From positions 1 to 64,000 of the forward strand of contig SVFZ01000013.1 of assembly GCA_015056585.1 (NCBI GenBank): a stretch of 64,000 nt of DNA. Direction: 5' to 3'. The position numbers and the translations under genes are program-made. A model generated the notes under the pieces. It was given only the letters and a program-made list of their open reading frames with translations, searched no databases and was not told where the DNA came from. Positions 51,329 to 60,314 of the stretch are shown here, one piece after another. Source of the stretch: Butyrivibrio sp. (lineage in GTDB: Bacteria; Bacillota; Clostridia; Lachnospirales; Lachnospiraceae). Positions within the stretch are counted from its first letter, which is position 1. Every line of letters begins with the position of its first letter.

Positions 51329-53598
51329 CTCTCGATATCTATTACACTATCAATCTGTCTGATCTTATCTACTATTTCTCTGAGCTGTTCCCTTGAAGAT
51401 ACCTGGAATGAAGTCTCCAAAGTAGCAAGCCCCTGCTTACTGGTTCTGGTGTTCATCGAAATAATGTCAATGTTTTTCTCGGAAAGTGTTCTGGATATAT
51501 CTGCCAAAAGACCGCTTCTGTTATTAGCAAATATCTTGATCGTAGCAGCATACTTGCCGCCACCATCCAAACCATCACTCTGCCATTTTGCTTCGATGAG
51601 CCTTGTTCTGTCCTCATCCTGCATTTTGATAACATTGACGCAGTCTCTTCTGTGAATCGATACGCCTCTTCCTCTTGTGACAAATCCACATATATCATCA
51701 CCGGGTACAGGGTTACAACACTTCGAGAATCTGACTGCCACATCATGTACACCCTTAACTATTATGGCGTTATCAGAACTTGAAATCTGTGGTGTGACAT
51801 TCGATTCAGCAACCGCAGCAAGAACTTCCTCATCAGTGATATTGCGCTTGTGGTCCTTATCATCAAGTTCAAGCATTTTATTGATGATCTGGCCCTCACG
51901 AAGTCCTCCGTGTCCAACAGCTGCAAGAACAGCATTCCAGTCATGGAAACCGTACTTCCTGATGACAATGCTCTGGAATTCAGGCTTGGATATAGCAAAC
52001 AGATCAATTCCCTTACTCTTACAGTAATCTATGAGAAGCTCACGTCCTCTTGCTATATTCTCTTCCTTAAGTTCATTCCTGAACCACTGATTTATTTTGT
52101 TCTTGGTGGATGTTGCCTTTGCGATAGCAAGCCAGTCACGGCTGGGACCTCTTGAGTTCTGGCTGGTAATAATCTCAACACGGTCGCCGTTTTGTATCTT
52201 GTAATCAATAGGAACAAGCTTGCCGTTAACTTTGGCACCAATCATCTTGTTACCTACAGCTGAATGAACGCTGTAAGCAAAATCTATAGGTGTAGCTCCC
52301 GCAGGTAGATTCTTGACTTCTCCTGTAGGTGTAAAGCAATATACATCCTCGGAAAAGAGGTTTAGATCGCTCTTTAAAAGACTCATGAATTCCTGGTTGT
52401 CAGACATGTCCTGTTGCCATTCCAGTATCTGACGGAGCCATGTGAGCTTTTCTTCCTCACCCTTATCAGCTTTTTTACCATCCGATGTCTCTTTGTACTT
52501 CCAGTGAGCAGCAATACCATATTCAGCAGCTTTATGCATGTCATAGGTACGGATCTGAATTTCAAAAGGCTGTCCTGTCTGTCCGATCAAAGTCGTATGG
52601 AGAGACTGATACATATTGGGTTTGGGCATTGCTATGTAATCCTTGAACCTGCCGGGAATCGGCTTGTACATTTCATGGATAACGCCAAGGGCAGCATAGC
52701 AATCTTTTACAGTCGAAACAATAATACGAATAGCAAACAGATCATATATCTGATCAAGAGTCTTGTTCTGATTGCGCATCTTCTTGTAGATACTAAAGAA
52801 ATGCTTGACTCTACCGTTTACTTCTCCTTCTATACCTGCGGCCTTTATACTCTCACGTACATGTTCGCAGATATCCTCCACATATTTTTCTCTCTCGCTC
52901 TTTCTGACACTTACCTTATCTACAAGTTCATAGTAGATATCGGGCTTTAGATATTTAAGTGAAAGGTCGTCCAGCTCAACTTTTATTCTGCTGATACCAA
53001 GTCTTCCGGCGATGGGAGAATAAATATCAAGAGTTTCCTGGGCTATTCGCTGCTGCTTCTCAGGGATCATATGAGCTAAAGTTCTCATATTATGAAGCCT
53101 GTCGGCAAGTTTTATCAGAATTACCCTGATATCCTTCGCCATAGCCAGGAACATTTTACGCAGGTTCTGAGCCTGCATGTCAGTCTGTTCCTGAGTTTTA
53201 TTGGTGCTCTCAGTTGATAACTGCAAAGCTGACAGTTTTGTTACTCCATCAACCAAAAGAGCCACGTCTGCGCCGAAGGTATGCTCTATCTCTTCCTTTG
53301 TAAGGATCGTATCCTCAATGACATCATGAAGAAGCCCTGCCGCGATGGTCTCTTTATCCATCTCAAGATCGGCAAGAATAATAGCCACGCAAAGCGGGTG
53401 AATAATATAAGGCTCACCGGATTTGCGCAGCTGCTCTTTGTGAGCTTCTGCCGCCTTAATATATGCTTTCTCGATAAGGGAGATATCATCGGAAGGGTGA
53501 TACTTCCTCACTCTCTGAATAAGTCCCTCATAAAGCACATCCGGCGACTGAAACTCTTCTATGGCTTCAATTTTTCCGTCATCGAAATTCTGAGCCAT
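51316..53598 (-). CDS. relA: bifunctional (p)ppGpp synthetase/hydrolase Rel
   Basis: The single long Rel/Spo enzyme of Firmicutes, which makes and degrades (p)ppGpp. The 760-residue product has the HD hydrolase domain (GLLHDVIEDT), the synthetase domain (FKDYIAMPKPNMYQSLHTTL), a TGS domain (VYCFTPTGEVKNLPAGATPI), and a C-terminal ACT domain. Length is typical. It is cotranscribed with apt, 3 bases after its stop. Because CodY senses GTP, the nearby codY and relA genes tie into the same starvation response by function. Confidence 0.97.
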   Translation of the reverse strand: MAQNFDDGKIEAIEEFQSPDVLYEGLIQRVRKYHPSDDISLIEKAYIKAAEAHKEQLRKSGEPYIIHPLCVAIILADLEMDKETIAAGLLHDVIEDTILTKEEIEHTFGADVALLVDGVTKLSALQLSTESTNKTQEQTDMQAQNLRKMFLAMAKDIRVILIKLADRLHNMRTLAHMIPEKQQRIAQETLDIYSPIAGRLGISRIKVELDDLSLKYLKPDIYYELVDKVSVRKSEREKYVEDICEHVRESIKAAGIEGEVNGRVKHFFSIYKKMRNQNKTLDQIYDLFAIRIIVSTVKDCYAALGVIHEMYKPIPGRFKDYIAMPKPNMYQSLHTTLIGQTGQPFEIQIRTYDMHKAAEYGIAAHWKYKETSDGKKADKGEEEKLTWLRQILEWQQDMSDNQEFMSLLKSDLNLFSEDVYCFTPTGEVKNLPAGATPIDFAYSVHSAVGNKMIGAKVNGKLVPIDYKIQNGDRVEIITSQNSRGPSRDWLAIAKATSTKNKINQWFRNELKEENIARGRELLIDYCKSKGIDLFAISKPEFQSIVIRKYGFHDWNAVLAAVGHGGLREGQIINKMLELDDKDHKRNITDEEVLAAVAESNVTPQISSSDNAIIVKGVHDVAVRFSKCCNPVPGDDICGFVTRGRGVSIHRRDCVNVIKMQDEDRTRLIEAKWQSDGLDGGGKYAATIKIFANNRSGLLADISRTLSEKNIDIISMNTRTSKQGLATLETSFQVSSREQLREIVDKIRQIDSVIDIERTTG

Positions 53599-53601
53599 GA
53601 A

Positions 53602-54126
53602 TTACTTCCCTTCGTAGCTGATAGCTGCATCTAATCTATAATTCTTAATTCTTTCTCTTCCGTTTAATCCCTTAAGTTCCATAAGAACTGCAACACCGGC
53701 AACTTCTCCGCCAAGCTTCTCAACGAGCTTGATCATAGCTTCGATAGTACCGCCTGTAGCCATAAGGTCATCTACAAGAAGAACCTTCTGTCCGGGTTTA
53801 ATTGCATCCTTATGAAGCTCCAAAACAGCCTTGCCGTACTCAAGATCGTATTCAACCTCGATTGTCTCACAAGGGAGCTTGCCCTTCTTACGAACCGGAA
53901 CCAGAGCTTTTCCTCTGTTATAGGCAATTGGTGCACTGAAAATGAATCCTCTTGATTCAGCACCAAGAACTACATCAAAATCAAGATCTGCAACCATCTC
54001 CTGCATCTTGTCGATTGCAAGGTGGAAACCTTCAGGATCCTGAAGTACTGATGTAATATCTCTGAACATAATGCCTTTTTCAGGAAAATCAGGTATTGTT
54101 CTTACGTAATCTTTTAAATCCTTCAT
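53602..54126 (-). CDS. apt: adenine phosphoribosyltransferase
   Basis: Apt salvages adenine to AMP with PRPP. The 174-residue product shows IPDFPEKGIMFRDITSVLQD at the N-terminus and the PRPP motif VLLVDDLMATGGTIEAMIKL. Length is standard. The order apt-relA is conserved in Firmicutes. Confidence 0.97.
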   Translation of the reverse strand: MKDLKDYVRTIPDFPEKGIMFRDITSVLQDPEGFHLAIDKMQEMVADLDFDVVLGAESRGFIFSAPIAYNRGKALVPVRKKGKLPCETIEVEYDLEYGKAVLELHKDAIKPGQKVLLVDDLMATGGTIEAMIKLVEKLGGEVAGVAVLMELKGLNGRERIKNYRLDAAISYEGK

Positions 54127-54169
54127 ATTAGAAAACCCTCTCTAAATAAAAATAATTCTTCAAAATAAT

Positions 54170-54200
54170 ATTATATCACAATATTTCAGCATTTTTACAA
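54170..54200 (-). promoter_or_regulatory. promoter of apt-relA
   Basis: On the minus strand an extended -10, TGATATAAT (TATAAT at 54170-54175), is preceded by TTGTAA (54195-54200) at 19 bases. It lies about 45 bases before the apt start. Confidence 0.6.
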
Positions 54201-54273
54201 TAAATTGAATATAATTTTCATTCAAACACAATAAATAGTTACTGCTTGCGGATTCATTATTACATAAACAGTC

Positions 54274-54302
54274 TTGAAAAGTAAACTTCTCATATGTATA
54301 AT
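54274..54302 (+). promoter_or_regulatory. promoter of the tRNA-Thr gene
   Basis: TTGAAA (54274-54279), 17 bases, TATAAT (54297-54302): a near-perfect sigma-A promoter 22 bases before the tRNA, facing away from apt. Confidence 0.85.
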
Positions 54303-54324
54303 TAAGTCTGTGCCTTGTGCATGT

Positions 54325-54397
54325 GCTGGAATAGCGCAGTCGGTAGCGCAACTGATTCGTAATCAGTAGGTCGAGGGTTCAAGTCCCTTTTCCAGCT
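54325..54397 (+). tRNA. tRNA-Thr (anticodon CGT)
   Basis: A 73-base cloverleaf: acceptor stem GCTGGAA/TTCCAGC, D arm GCGC/GCGC, anticodon stem ACTGA/TCAGT with the loop TTCGTAA (anticodon CGT, reads ACG), variable AGGTC, and T arm GAGGG-TTCAAGT-CCCTT. CCA is not encoded. It is the only plus-strand gene in the window. Confidence 0.96.
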
Positions 54398-54465
54398 TTA
54401 CGATGATTGGAAAGCTGAGAATAATTGCTCACTTTTCCTTCGCAGTAATTTTCTAAATAAAAAGA

Positions 54466-54524
54466 ACACGGAAATGATTCCTTTCATGTTATTCAGAGAA
54501 GTCATCATTCCCGTGTCCTTTTTT
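54466..54524. terminator. bidirectional terminator between tRNA-Thr and the glgB-like gene
   Basis: ACACGGAAATGAT (54466-54478) and ATCATTCCCGTGT (54504-54516) pair with one mismatch; six T residues follow on the plus strand and a TCTTTTTATTT run on the minus strand. It serves the tRNA and the convergent glgB-like gene. Confidence 0.85.
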
Positions 54525-54632
54525 ATTTGAAAATTTTTCTGCTCGTCAAAATGCTTCGCAATTTATCTCATTCTTTCCAATTCAGCCGCACCAGGTTCTT
54601 TGAAATGCCGTACGCATTTTTGTTAGTTTTAA

Positions 54633-57179
54633 TTATTTCTTGCCGGTGGGCTTAGTGGAAGTTTTTGTTGCTTTTTGGGCAGCAGCTTTCTTTGGTGCTT
54701 TTGTGGTCTTTGCTGCTTTTGTTGCGGAAGCTTTCTTGGACTTTGTAGCAGTTTTAGGCTTTGGAGCTGTCTTTGGTTTTGTTGCAGATTCGATGCCCTT
54801 TACGGCTTCTTCTGTAACGATACTGAAGATTCTCTCCTCTTCAATCTTTTCGTATTTTTCTTCTATAGCCTTTTCCTGCTCTGCAAGCTCTTTTTCATAT
54901 TTCAGTTTAAGTTCTGCAAGGAGCTTTTGCTCTTCCTGATCATGCTTTTCTTTAAGAGCCGCGATTTTCTCCTTCTTCTCCTGTTCTTTCTTTATCTCTT
55001 CCTCTTCCTTGATTGCACGGATCAGCTTCTCCTGCTCCGAATAAGGAATAAAGCTAAAAATTGCCAGTGAAACCGCACCTAGTTTTATTGAAATGCTGTA
55101 ATTTCTGCCATCCATCTCAACGCGCTTGGTTTCTTTTTTGCCGGGATTAAGAACACCGGTTCCGCCAAAGCTGATGTCATCGCTGTTGAAAACTTCGGTG
55201 TATCTTCCATCAATCGGAACGCCAATTTCAAAATCTCTTTCTATACCGGCCATATTGGCAACTACAAGCAGCATTTCTTTATCGTTGTTGCTCTTTCTGA
55301 CAAAAGAGACCATACATTCATCTGACGCCATATTGTTGATCCACTCAAATCCAGAATCAGAGCTGTCCAGCTGATGAAGTGCATCGTGAGTGTAATAAAG
55401 GTCATTTAATCTGTGAAGGAGATTTTCCACAAATACTGCCTGGTCGACTGTAAGAGCATCCGGCTCCATGTAAAGATGCTTTCTTCCGGGATGAACCATC
55501 ATAAAGCTCAGCGCCAGCCTTAAATTAGCCATCTTCTGGGCAGAATCTCCGGGCATAAGGTAATAAAGCCCCTCCAGGCCCTTCTCTATATCTTCATGTG
55601 TAAGGGCAAGGATAAACCTCTCAGTGTAACAGTAGATAAGACTAAATGTCAGCTCATCATGATGGCCTGCCCTGAAAATAGGGTCGTTCTGCATATAGGA
55701 CAGGAAATCTCTTGTCCACCCGTTGTTCCACTTATAATCAAAGCCAAGACCTCCTGCATCGACAGAATCTGTAAGCTGTGGCCAGCAGGCTGTCTCTTTT
55801 GTGATCATAATAACACCGGGATTATCCTTGTGAACAATTTGATTCAGCTGTTTGATAAACTCAAGTGCTTCGAGATTTTCATTTCCGCCGTAAATATTTG
55901 GGATCCATTCGCCGGGCTTTCTGTCATAATCAAGATAAAGAATCCTTGAAATATCAGAAGTTCTAAGCCCATCAATATGGAAATTCTCGATCCAGTAAAG
56001 CGCGTTGGAAATAAGGAAGTTTGCCACTTCCTTTCTGCCGTAATCAAAAATAAGATCGCCTGACTTTGGATGTATGCCAATTCTTGGGTCAGAATACTCG
56101 TACAGAGGTCTTCCGTCAAAATCACTAAGGCCACATGATGCTTTAGGGAAGAATGTAGGAACCCAGTCAAGCAGCACCCTTATCCCTGCATTATGCATCT
56201 CATTAACGAAAGTCTGGAATTCTTCCACGCTTCCGCTGCTGTCATCCAGAGCAAAAAAGTCGAGAATATGATAAAAATGTCCCGGAAGATGCTTCATTAC
56301 AGGCATCAGTTCAATAGTATTAAATCCATGGTTCTGAACATATTCAAGGACGTCTCTTGTAATTTCCTGCATACTGGTTCTCTGACCATGTCTGCCTGCA
56401 AATGCCTCAAGAGAAATTTCGCAGATAGAAAGTGCGCTTTCATCAAGGTCAAATTTTCTTCTGTCAGCAAGCCATTTTTCGTCAGTCCATGCAATCTGTT
56501 TAGGCTTTCTGATAACAGAAATTATTCCATTTTCACCCTTTGATTCTATTGCATAAGGATCAGGTCTTTTGAATATAAGTCCGCTTCTGGTCTTGATTTC
56601 AAACTGATAGCCGTCAAGCTCCATAGCTCCCGGAACAAAAATCTCAAAGATACCTATAGGATCAAGCCTGTGCATCTGGCATAATCTGCCGTCCCAATTG
56701 TTAAAATCGCCTATAACACTGACCCTTGATGCAGTAGGTGCCCAGACAGCAAACTCAGTACCGTCAACACCATTCCTTGTCTTGGGATGTGCTCCAAGCT
56801 TTTCAAAAATATGATAGTGAATACCGCTGCCAAACTTGATAAAATCCTCTCTGTCCATAAGAGGTTCAAATGCATAAGGATCAGAAATACTCTTTGCCTT
56901 ACCTGTCGAATCCTTAATACGTAATTTGTATTTAAGCTTGTCAACATATGGAACCAACACAGCATAAAAGCCGGCCTCATCAGCAAGTTCCATCTCGTAC
57001 TCTTTTTTGGTGTTCTCAACGTAAACACTCATGGAATCCGCATCCGGATAAAAAGCCTGGATCAGATAGCTGTTCCCCACTTTATGAGCTCCGAGTATTC
57101 TGTGAGGATTATCTCCATCAGAATAGATGATCTCCTCAATCTCAGGCCAGTTCATCATTTTGTATAGTTTATTATTCAC
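54633..57179 (-). CDS. GlgB-like glycogen branching enzyme homologue, probably inactive, with histone-like tail
   Basis: The 848-residue protein (GTG start after GGAGGGG) has two N-terminal beta domains including CBM48 (FAVWAPTASRVSVIGDFNNW, about 143-200), a GH13 barrel (about 245-575) and an all-beta C-terminal domain, all clearly of the branching-enzyme type (LIFDYGRKEVANFLISNALY, NIYGGNENLEALEF, DAGGLGFDYKWNNGW). The catalytic residues are changed: nucleophile Asp (E. coli D405) is Ser408 in GLRTSDIS, acid/base Glu (E458) is Lys461 in ITKETACWP, D526 is Glu529 in LTHED, His340 is Phe343 and Tyr300 is Phe309. A coiled coil (about 715-785) and a Lys/Ala/Thr/Pro-rich tail (about 800-848) follow. 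Probably a glycogen-binding pseudoenzyme. Confidence 0.88.
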   Translation of the reverse strand: MNNKLYKMMNWPEIEEIIYSDGDNPHRILGAHKVGNSYLIQAFYPDADSMSVYVENTKKEYEMELADEAGFYAVLVPYVDKLKYKLRIKDSTGKAKSISDPYAFEPLMDREDFIKFGSGIHYHIFEKLGAHPKTRNGVDGTEFAVWAPTASRVSVIGDFNNWDGRLCQMHRLDPIGIFEIFVPGAMELDGYQFEIKTRSGLIFKRPDPYAIESKGENGIISVIRKPKQIAWTDEKWLADRRKFDLDESALSICEISLEAFAGRHGQRTSMQEITRDVLEYVQNHGFNTIELMPVMKHLPGHFYHILDFFALDDSSGSVEEFQTFVNEMHNAGIRVLLDWVPTFFPKASCGLSDFDGRPLYEYSDPRIGIHPKSGDLIFDYGRKEVANFLISNALYWIENFHIDGLRTSDISRILYLDYDRKPGEWIPNIYGGNENLEALEFIKQLNQIVHKDNPGVIMITKETACWPQLTDSVDAGGLGFDYKWNNGWTRDFLSYMQNDPIFRAGHHDELTFSLIYCYTERFILALTHEDIEKGLEGLYYLMPGDSAQKMANLRLALSFMMVHPGRKHLYMEPDALTVDQAVFVENLLHRLNDLYYTHDALHQLDSSDSGFEWINNMASDECMVSFVRKSNNDKEMLLVVANMAGIERDFEIGVPIDGRYTEVFNSDDISFGGTGVLNPGKKETKRVEMDGRNYSISIKLGAVSLAIFSFIPYSEQEKLIRAIKEEEEIKKEQEKKEKIAALKEKHDQEEQKLLAELKLKYEKELAEQEKAIEEKYEKIEEERIFSIVTEEAVKGIESATKPKTAPKPKTATKSKKASATKAAKTTKAPKKAAAQKATKTSTKPTGKK

Positions 57180-57226
57180 AACAATCCCCTCCGTTGCATG
57201 TAATAATTAAAAACTTTTGTTCAAGC

Positions 57227-58480
57227 CTATCTAAGTGTACCATTAATTCCGTGAATAAATAACCCGCTAAGTAGCTTTGGTTCGAACCATGTCGACTTCG
57301 GAGGCATCAAAAGCCCCGCATCTGCTACATTTATAAGTTCCGAAATGGATGTAGGATGCATGGAAAAAGCAATCTTCATATCTTCATGGCATCTTTTTTC
57401 AAGTTCCGAAAGACCCCTTATTCCGCCCACAAAGTCAATTCTTTTATCAGTCTTTGGATCATCTATTCCAAGAATCGGTGAAAGTACATTGTTCTGAAGA
57501 ATAGACACATCAAGGCCCTCTACAGGATCAAGGCTTAGAATCTCCTTTTTCGCAGTGAGCTTGTACCATTTGTCTTCCATATAAAGGCCAAATTCACCCT
57601 TATTTTCAGGTTTTAACGCTTCGCCTGCTTCTTGTATCTCAAATTTGTCTGATAATTTTTCCAAAAACTCCTCACATGTAAGGCCGTTAAGATCTTTTAC
57701 CACACGATTGTAATCCATGATCATAAGATCTTCGTCAGCAAAAAGAACTGACAAAAAATAGTCGCTTTCAAGCTTTCCACGAACTTTCCCACTAAGCTCC
57801 TGTCTTTTTCTAAGTCCAACCTTAACAGCAGAGGCACATCTGTGATGCCCATCTGCAATATAGACAGAATCTATGGTTGTAAAAATACGGGCAATAGTGT
57901 CTATCTCCTCCTGATCTTCTACAATAAAAATCCTGTTTTTTACATTATCTTCTGATACAAATTCATAAATAGGTTCGTCAACATCTCTTATTCTGTCAAT
58001 AAGTTCGCTTAACAACCTGTGTTTTCTGTAGCACAAAAAAATAGGACCGGTCTGAGCTTCACAAGTATAGACGTGATTTATCCTGTCCTCTTCTTTTTCC
58101 TGTCTTGTGTTTTCATGCTTTTTTATTACATTGTTCAAATAATCGTCAATCGAAGATAAAGCTACAATTCCGGTCTGAGTCCTGCCATTCATGGTCTGCT
58201 CATAAATGTAAAAGCATGGTTTCTCGTCCTGAATAAATGTACCGTCTTCAATCTGCTTCCACAATTCATCATGAGCCTTTTTGTAGACTATAGGATCGTA
58301 CATATCCTGATCCGGTGAAAAAAAGGTCTCCGGTCTGTCTATGGCAAGGAAGCTGTCCGGATTCTGCCTTACCTTTTCCATCGCTTCTTTTCTGTTAAAA
58401 ACATCGTAAGGAAGCGATGCTTTTTTCTCCACAATATCATTATTAGGCCTAAAGGCCCTAAAAGGTCTTATATCTGCCAT
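57227..58480 (-). CDS. DUF1015 family protein
   Basis: A 417-residue protein starting MADIRPFRAFRPNNDIVEKK with the block YIADGHHRCASAVK (about residue 210), the signatures of DUF1015 (SerC-associated family). The gene is commonly found next to serA and serC in Clostridia, as here. The function is not established to my knowledge; a role linked to serine or phosphoserine metabolism is suggested only by the neighbours. Strong ribosome binding site GGAGGAAAA. Confidence 0.88.
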   Translation of the reverse strand: MADIRPFRAFRPNNDIVEKKASLPYDVFNRKEAMEKVRQNPDSFLAIDRPETFFSPDQDMYDPIVYKKAHDELWKQIEDGTFIQDEKPCFYIYEQTMNGRTQTGIVALSSIDDYLNNVIKKHENTRQEKEEDRINHVYTCEAQTGPIFLCYRKHRLLSELIDRIRDVDEPIYEFVSEDNVKNRIFIVEDQEEIDTIARIFTTIDSVYIADGHHRCASAVKVGLRKRQELSGKVRGKLESDYFLSVLFADEDLMIMDYNRVVKDLNGLTCEEFLEKLSDKFEIQEAGEALKPENKGEFGLYMEDKWYKLTAKKEILSLDPVEGLDVSILQNNVLSPILGIDDPKTDKRIDFVGGIRGLSELEKRCHEDMKIAFSMHPTSISELINVADAGLLMPPKSTWFEPKLLSGLFIHGINGTLR

Positions 58481-58496
58481 TTTTCCTCCAACTTAT

Positions 58497-60242
58497 TTAC
58501 ATATTTTTGATGATCTCTTCTGCATCCTTAGGCGAAATAGGGCGTCCCCACAAAAATCCCTGTACATAATCGCATCCGATTTTCAAAAGAGTTTCCAGCT
58601 GTTCCTTTTCTTCCACACCTTCAGATATTACTTCGAGCCCGAGAATATGTCCCATTGATATTATAGCTTCAACATACTGCTTGGAAGACTCGCTTTCATT
58701 CATTCTGTCTATAAACGATTTATCGATTTTCAAAAGATTTGCAGGAATATTATTCAGATAGCTCAGTGATGAGTATCCAGTACCAAAGTCATCAATGGCT
58801 ATTCTGATCCCCATTTTCTTTAGTTCAGACAAAGTGACAAGAGCATTTTCAAAAGAATCGATTATTATCGACTCTGTTATTTCTATCTCAAGATTCTTTG
58901 GAGGCAGCTGACTTGACTGCAGAATTTCTTTTACCTCTTCCAGAAAATTAGTCTTCATCAGATGCCGAACTGAAATATTTACGCCCAGAATAATATCTGC
59001 GTCATACTTTTTTATCTGCTCTCCCATAAACATTGCAGCTGATTTAAATACAATAAGGTCAATAGTATCGACAAGTCCTGTAGATTCAGCAACAGGAATG
59101 AATTCATTTGGACTTACCGCCCTGTTATCATCATCCCTCATTCTGGCAAGAGCCTCAAAACCGCGCAGTTTGTGTTCAAAGTCATACTGGGGCTGCAGGC
59201 TGTAGTATATTCTGTTATTTGAAAGTGCTGATCTTATTGTGCTCTCAAGTTTTATAACTCTGTCGCCCTTGAGCATCCCTACATCAAATCTTAAAATATG
59301 TCTTTCATTCGGGTTTTGCTTTACTTCTCTAAGAGCCACTTCGGCATAGGAAATCATTGAATCCCTGTCATCGGAATCTTCAGGGAAAAGAGAATATCCA
59401 AAGCTTGCAGTGATAAAACAGTCATATCCGTCAATTAACATCTTTTCATTTAAAGCATCAGAGTACTTTTTGATTGTATCGTATATATTATTTTCGCTTT
59501 TAAAATTGCGGATTATGAGTATAAATTCATCACCGGAAGTTCTTCCTATAAAATCTTTTGTCCCGGATCTGCCTTGCTCGGATACATTGTCCCATCTGCG
59601 TGCAATTTCCTTCAAAGCACGGTTTCCGATGTCAAATCCCATCGCCTCATTAAAGTCTTTGAAATTATCAAGGTTAATAAGAACTACAGCGCATTTTTCT
59701 TTTTTCTTTATAACATCGGAAAGATACTCCGAAACAGCAAATCTGTTGGGAAGCCCCGTAAGAATGTCAATAAGCGCCTGATCATACAGTTTTCTCTGAT
59801 AAACGCTTATCTTTGCACCATAAAAATAAATAATGCTGATAGCAGTTATAGTAAGTAAATTGCCAACAACACCGGGAAGTGAAGCAAAGTTGCGCCTTAT
59901 AAAAAGATTTTGGTAATACCCGATAAAATTAAGAGAAAGCAGAACAAGTGAAGTGATATATCCAAGTTTCCCGAAGGCACCTGAAAGAAAAATCACAAAG
60001 ATATTGGCAAGAGAAGAAAAAACTCCTGCAAAAACACTTAAAGGGACCGGATTGTTCATAATATTTATAGTGCCGCTCGAACTCGATACATATATGACAA
60101 TCCTTGTTGCCACAAGATAAAGAATAATAAAAAACACAAAAAGACTTTTCGGCATAAGCAGGCTGCCGGAGAGGTTTTGTAAAGTTCTCTCCAGCACACG
60201 CCTGTTCTCAGGATCTAAATTGGTACTTTTGTTTTTTCCCAC
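58497..60242 (-). CDS. GGDEF-EAL protein, probable c-di-GMP phosphodiesterase
   Basis: The protein has about five membrane segments (about residues 25-145), a GGDEF domain in which the signature is degenerate (GRTSGDEF, SGDEF), and an EAL domain with intact motifs GFEALARM, NISVRHL, EITESIIID, IAIDDFGTGYSSLSYL and KIDKSFI. The EAL side should hydrolyse c-di-GMP while the cyclase side is doubtful. I chose the GTG at 60242 (MGKNKSTNLD, 581 residues), with GAGAGGA 6 bases upstream; the longer frame begins with TTG. It interrupts the serC-serA-DUF1015 group. Confidence 0.88.
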   Translation of the reverse strand: MGKNKSTNLDPENRRVLERTLQNLSGSLLMPKSLFVFFIILYLVATRIVIYVSSSSGTINIMNNPVPLSVFAGVFSSLANIFVIFLSGAFGKLGYITSLVLLSLNFIGYYQNLFIRRNFASLPGVVGNLLTITAISIIYFYGAKISVYQRKLYDQALIDILTGLPNRFAVSEYLSDVIKKKEKCAVVLINLDNFKDFNEAMGFDIGNRALKEIARRWDNVSEQGRSGTKDFIGRTSGDEFILIIRNFKSENNIYDTIKKYSDALNEKMLIDGYDCFITASFGYSLFPEDSDDRDSMISYAEVALREVKQNPNERHILRFDVGMLKGDRVIKLESTIRSALSNNRIYYSLQPQYDFEHKLRGFEALARMRDDDNRAVSPNEFIPVAESTGLVDTIDLIVFKSAAMFMGEQIKKYDADIILGVNISVRHLMKTNFLEEVKEILQSSQLPPKNLEIEITESIIIDSFENALVTLSELKKMGIRIAIDDFGTGYSSLSYLNNIPANLLKIDKSFIDRMNESESSKQYVEAIISMGHILGLEVISEGVEEKEQLETLLKIGCDYVQGFLWGRPISPKDAEEIIKNM

Positions 60243-60280
60243 AGACAATCCTCTCAAAATGTTATGACATGTAATTCATC

Positions 60281-60308
60281 AAAAGACAAAAAACAAAATT
60301 TGTCTTTT
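60281..60308 (-). terminator. AT-rich hairpin after serA
   Basis: AAAAGACAAA (60281-60290) pairs with TTTGTCTTTT (60299-60308) around an 8-base loop, 7 bases after the serA stop. The stem ends in T residues on the minus strand but no longer T run follows, so it is a weak terminator candidate. Confidence 0.5.
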
Positions 60309-60314
60309 AATATA

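Noticed and set aside
54604-54620. Small palindrome AAATGCCGTACGCATTT after the glgB-like gene
   Set aside because: Too short and without a T tract; the larger bidirectional terminator at 54466-54524 is the likely end.
58497-60242. Counting the GGDEF-EAL protein as a diguanylate cyclase
   Set aside because: The cyclase signature is SGDEF while the EAL motifs are intact, so phosphodiesterase activity is the better call.
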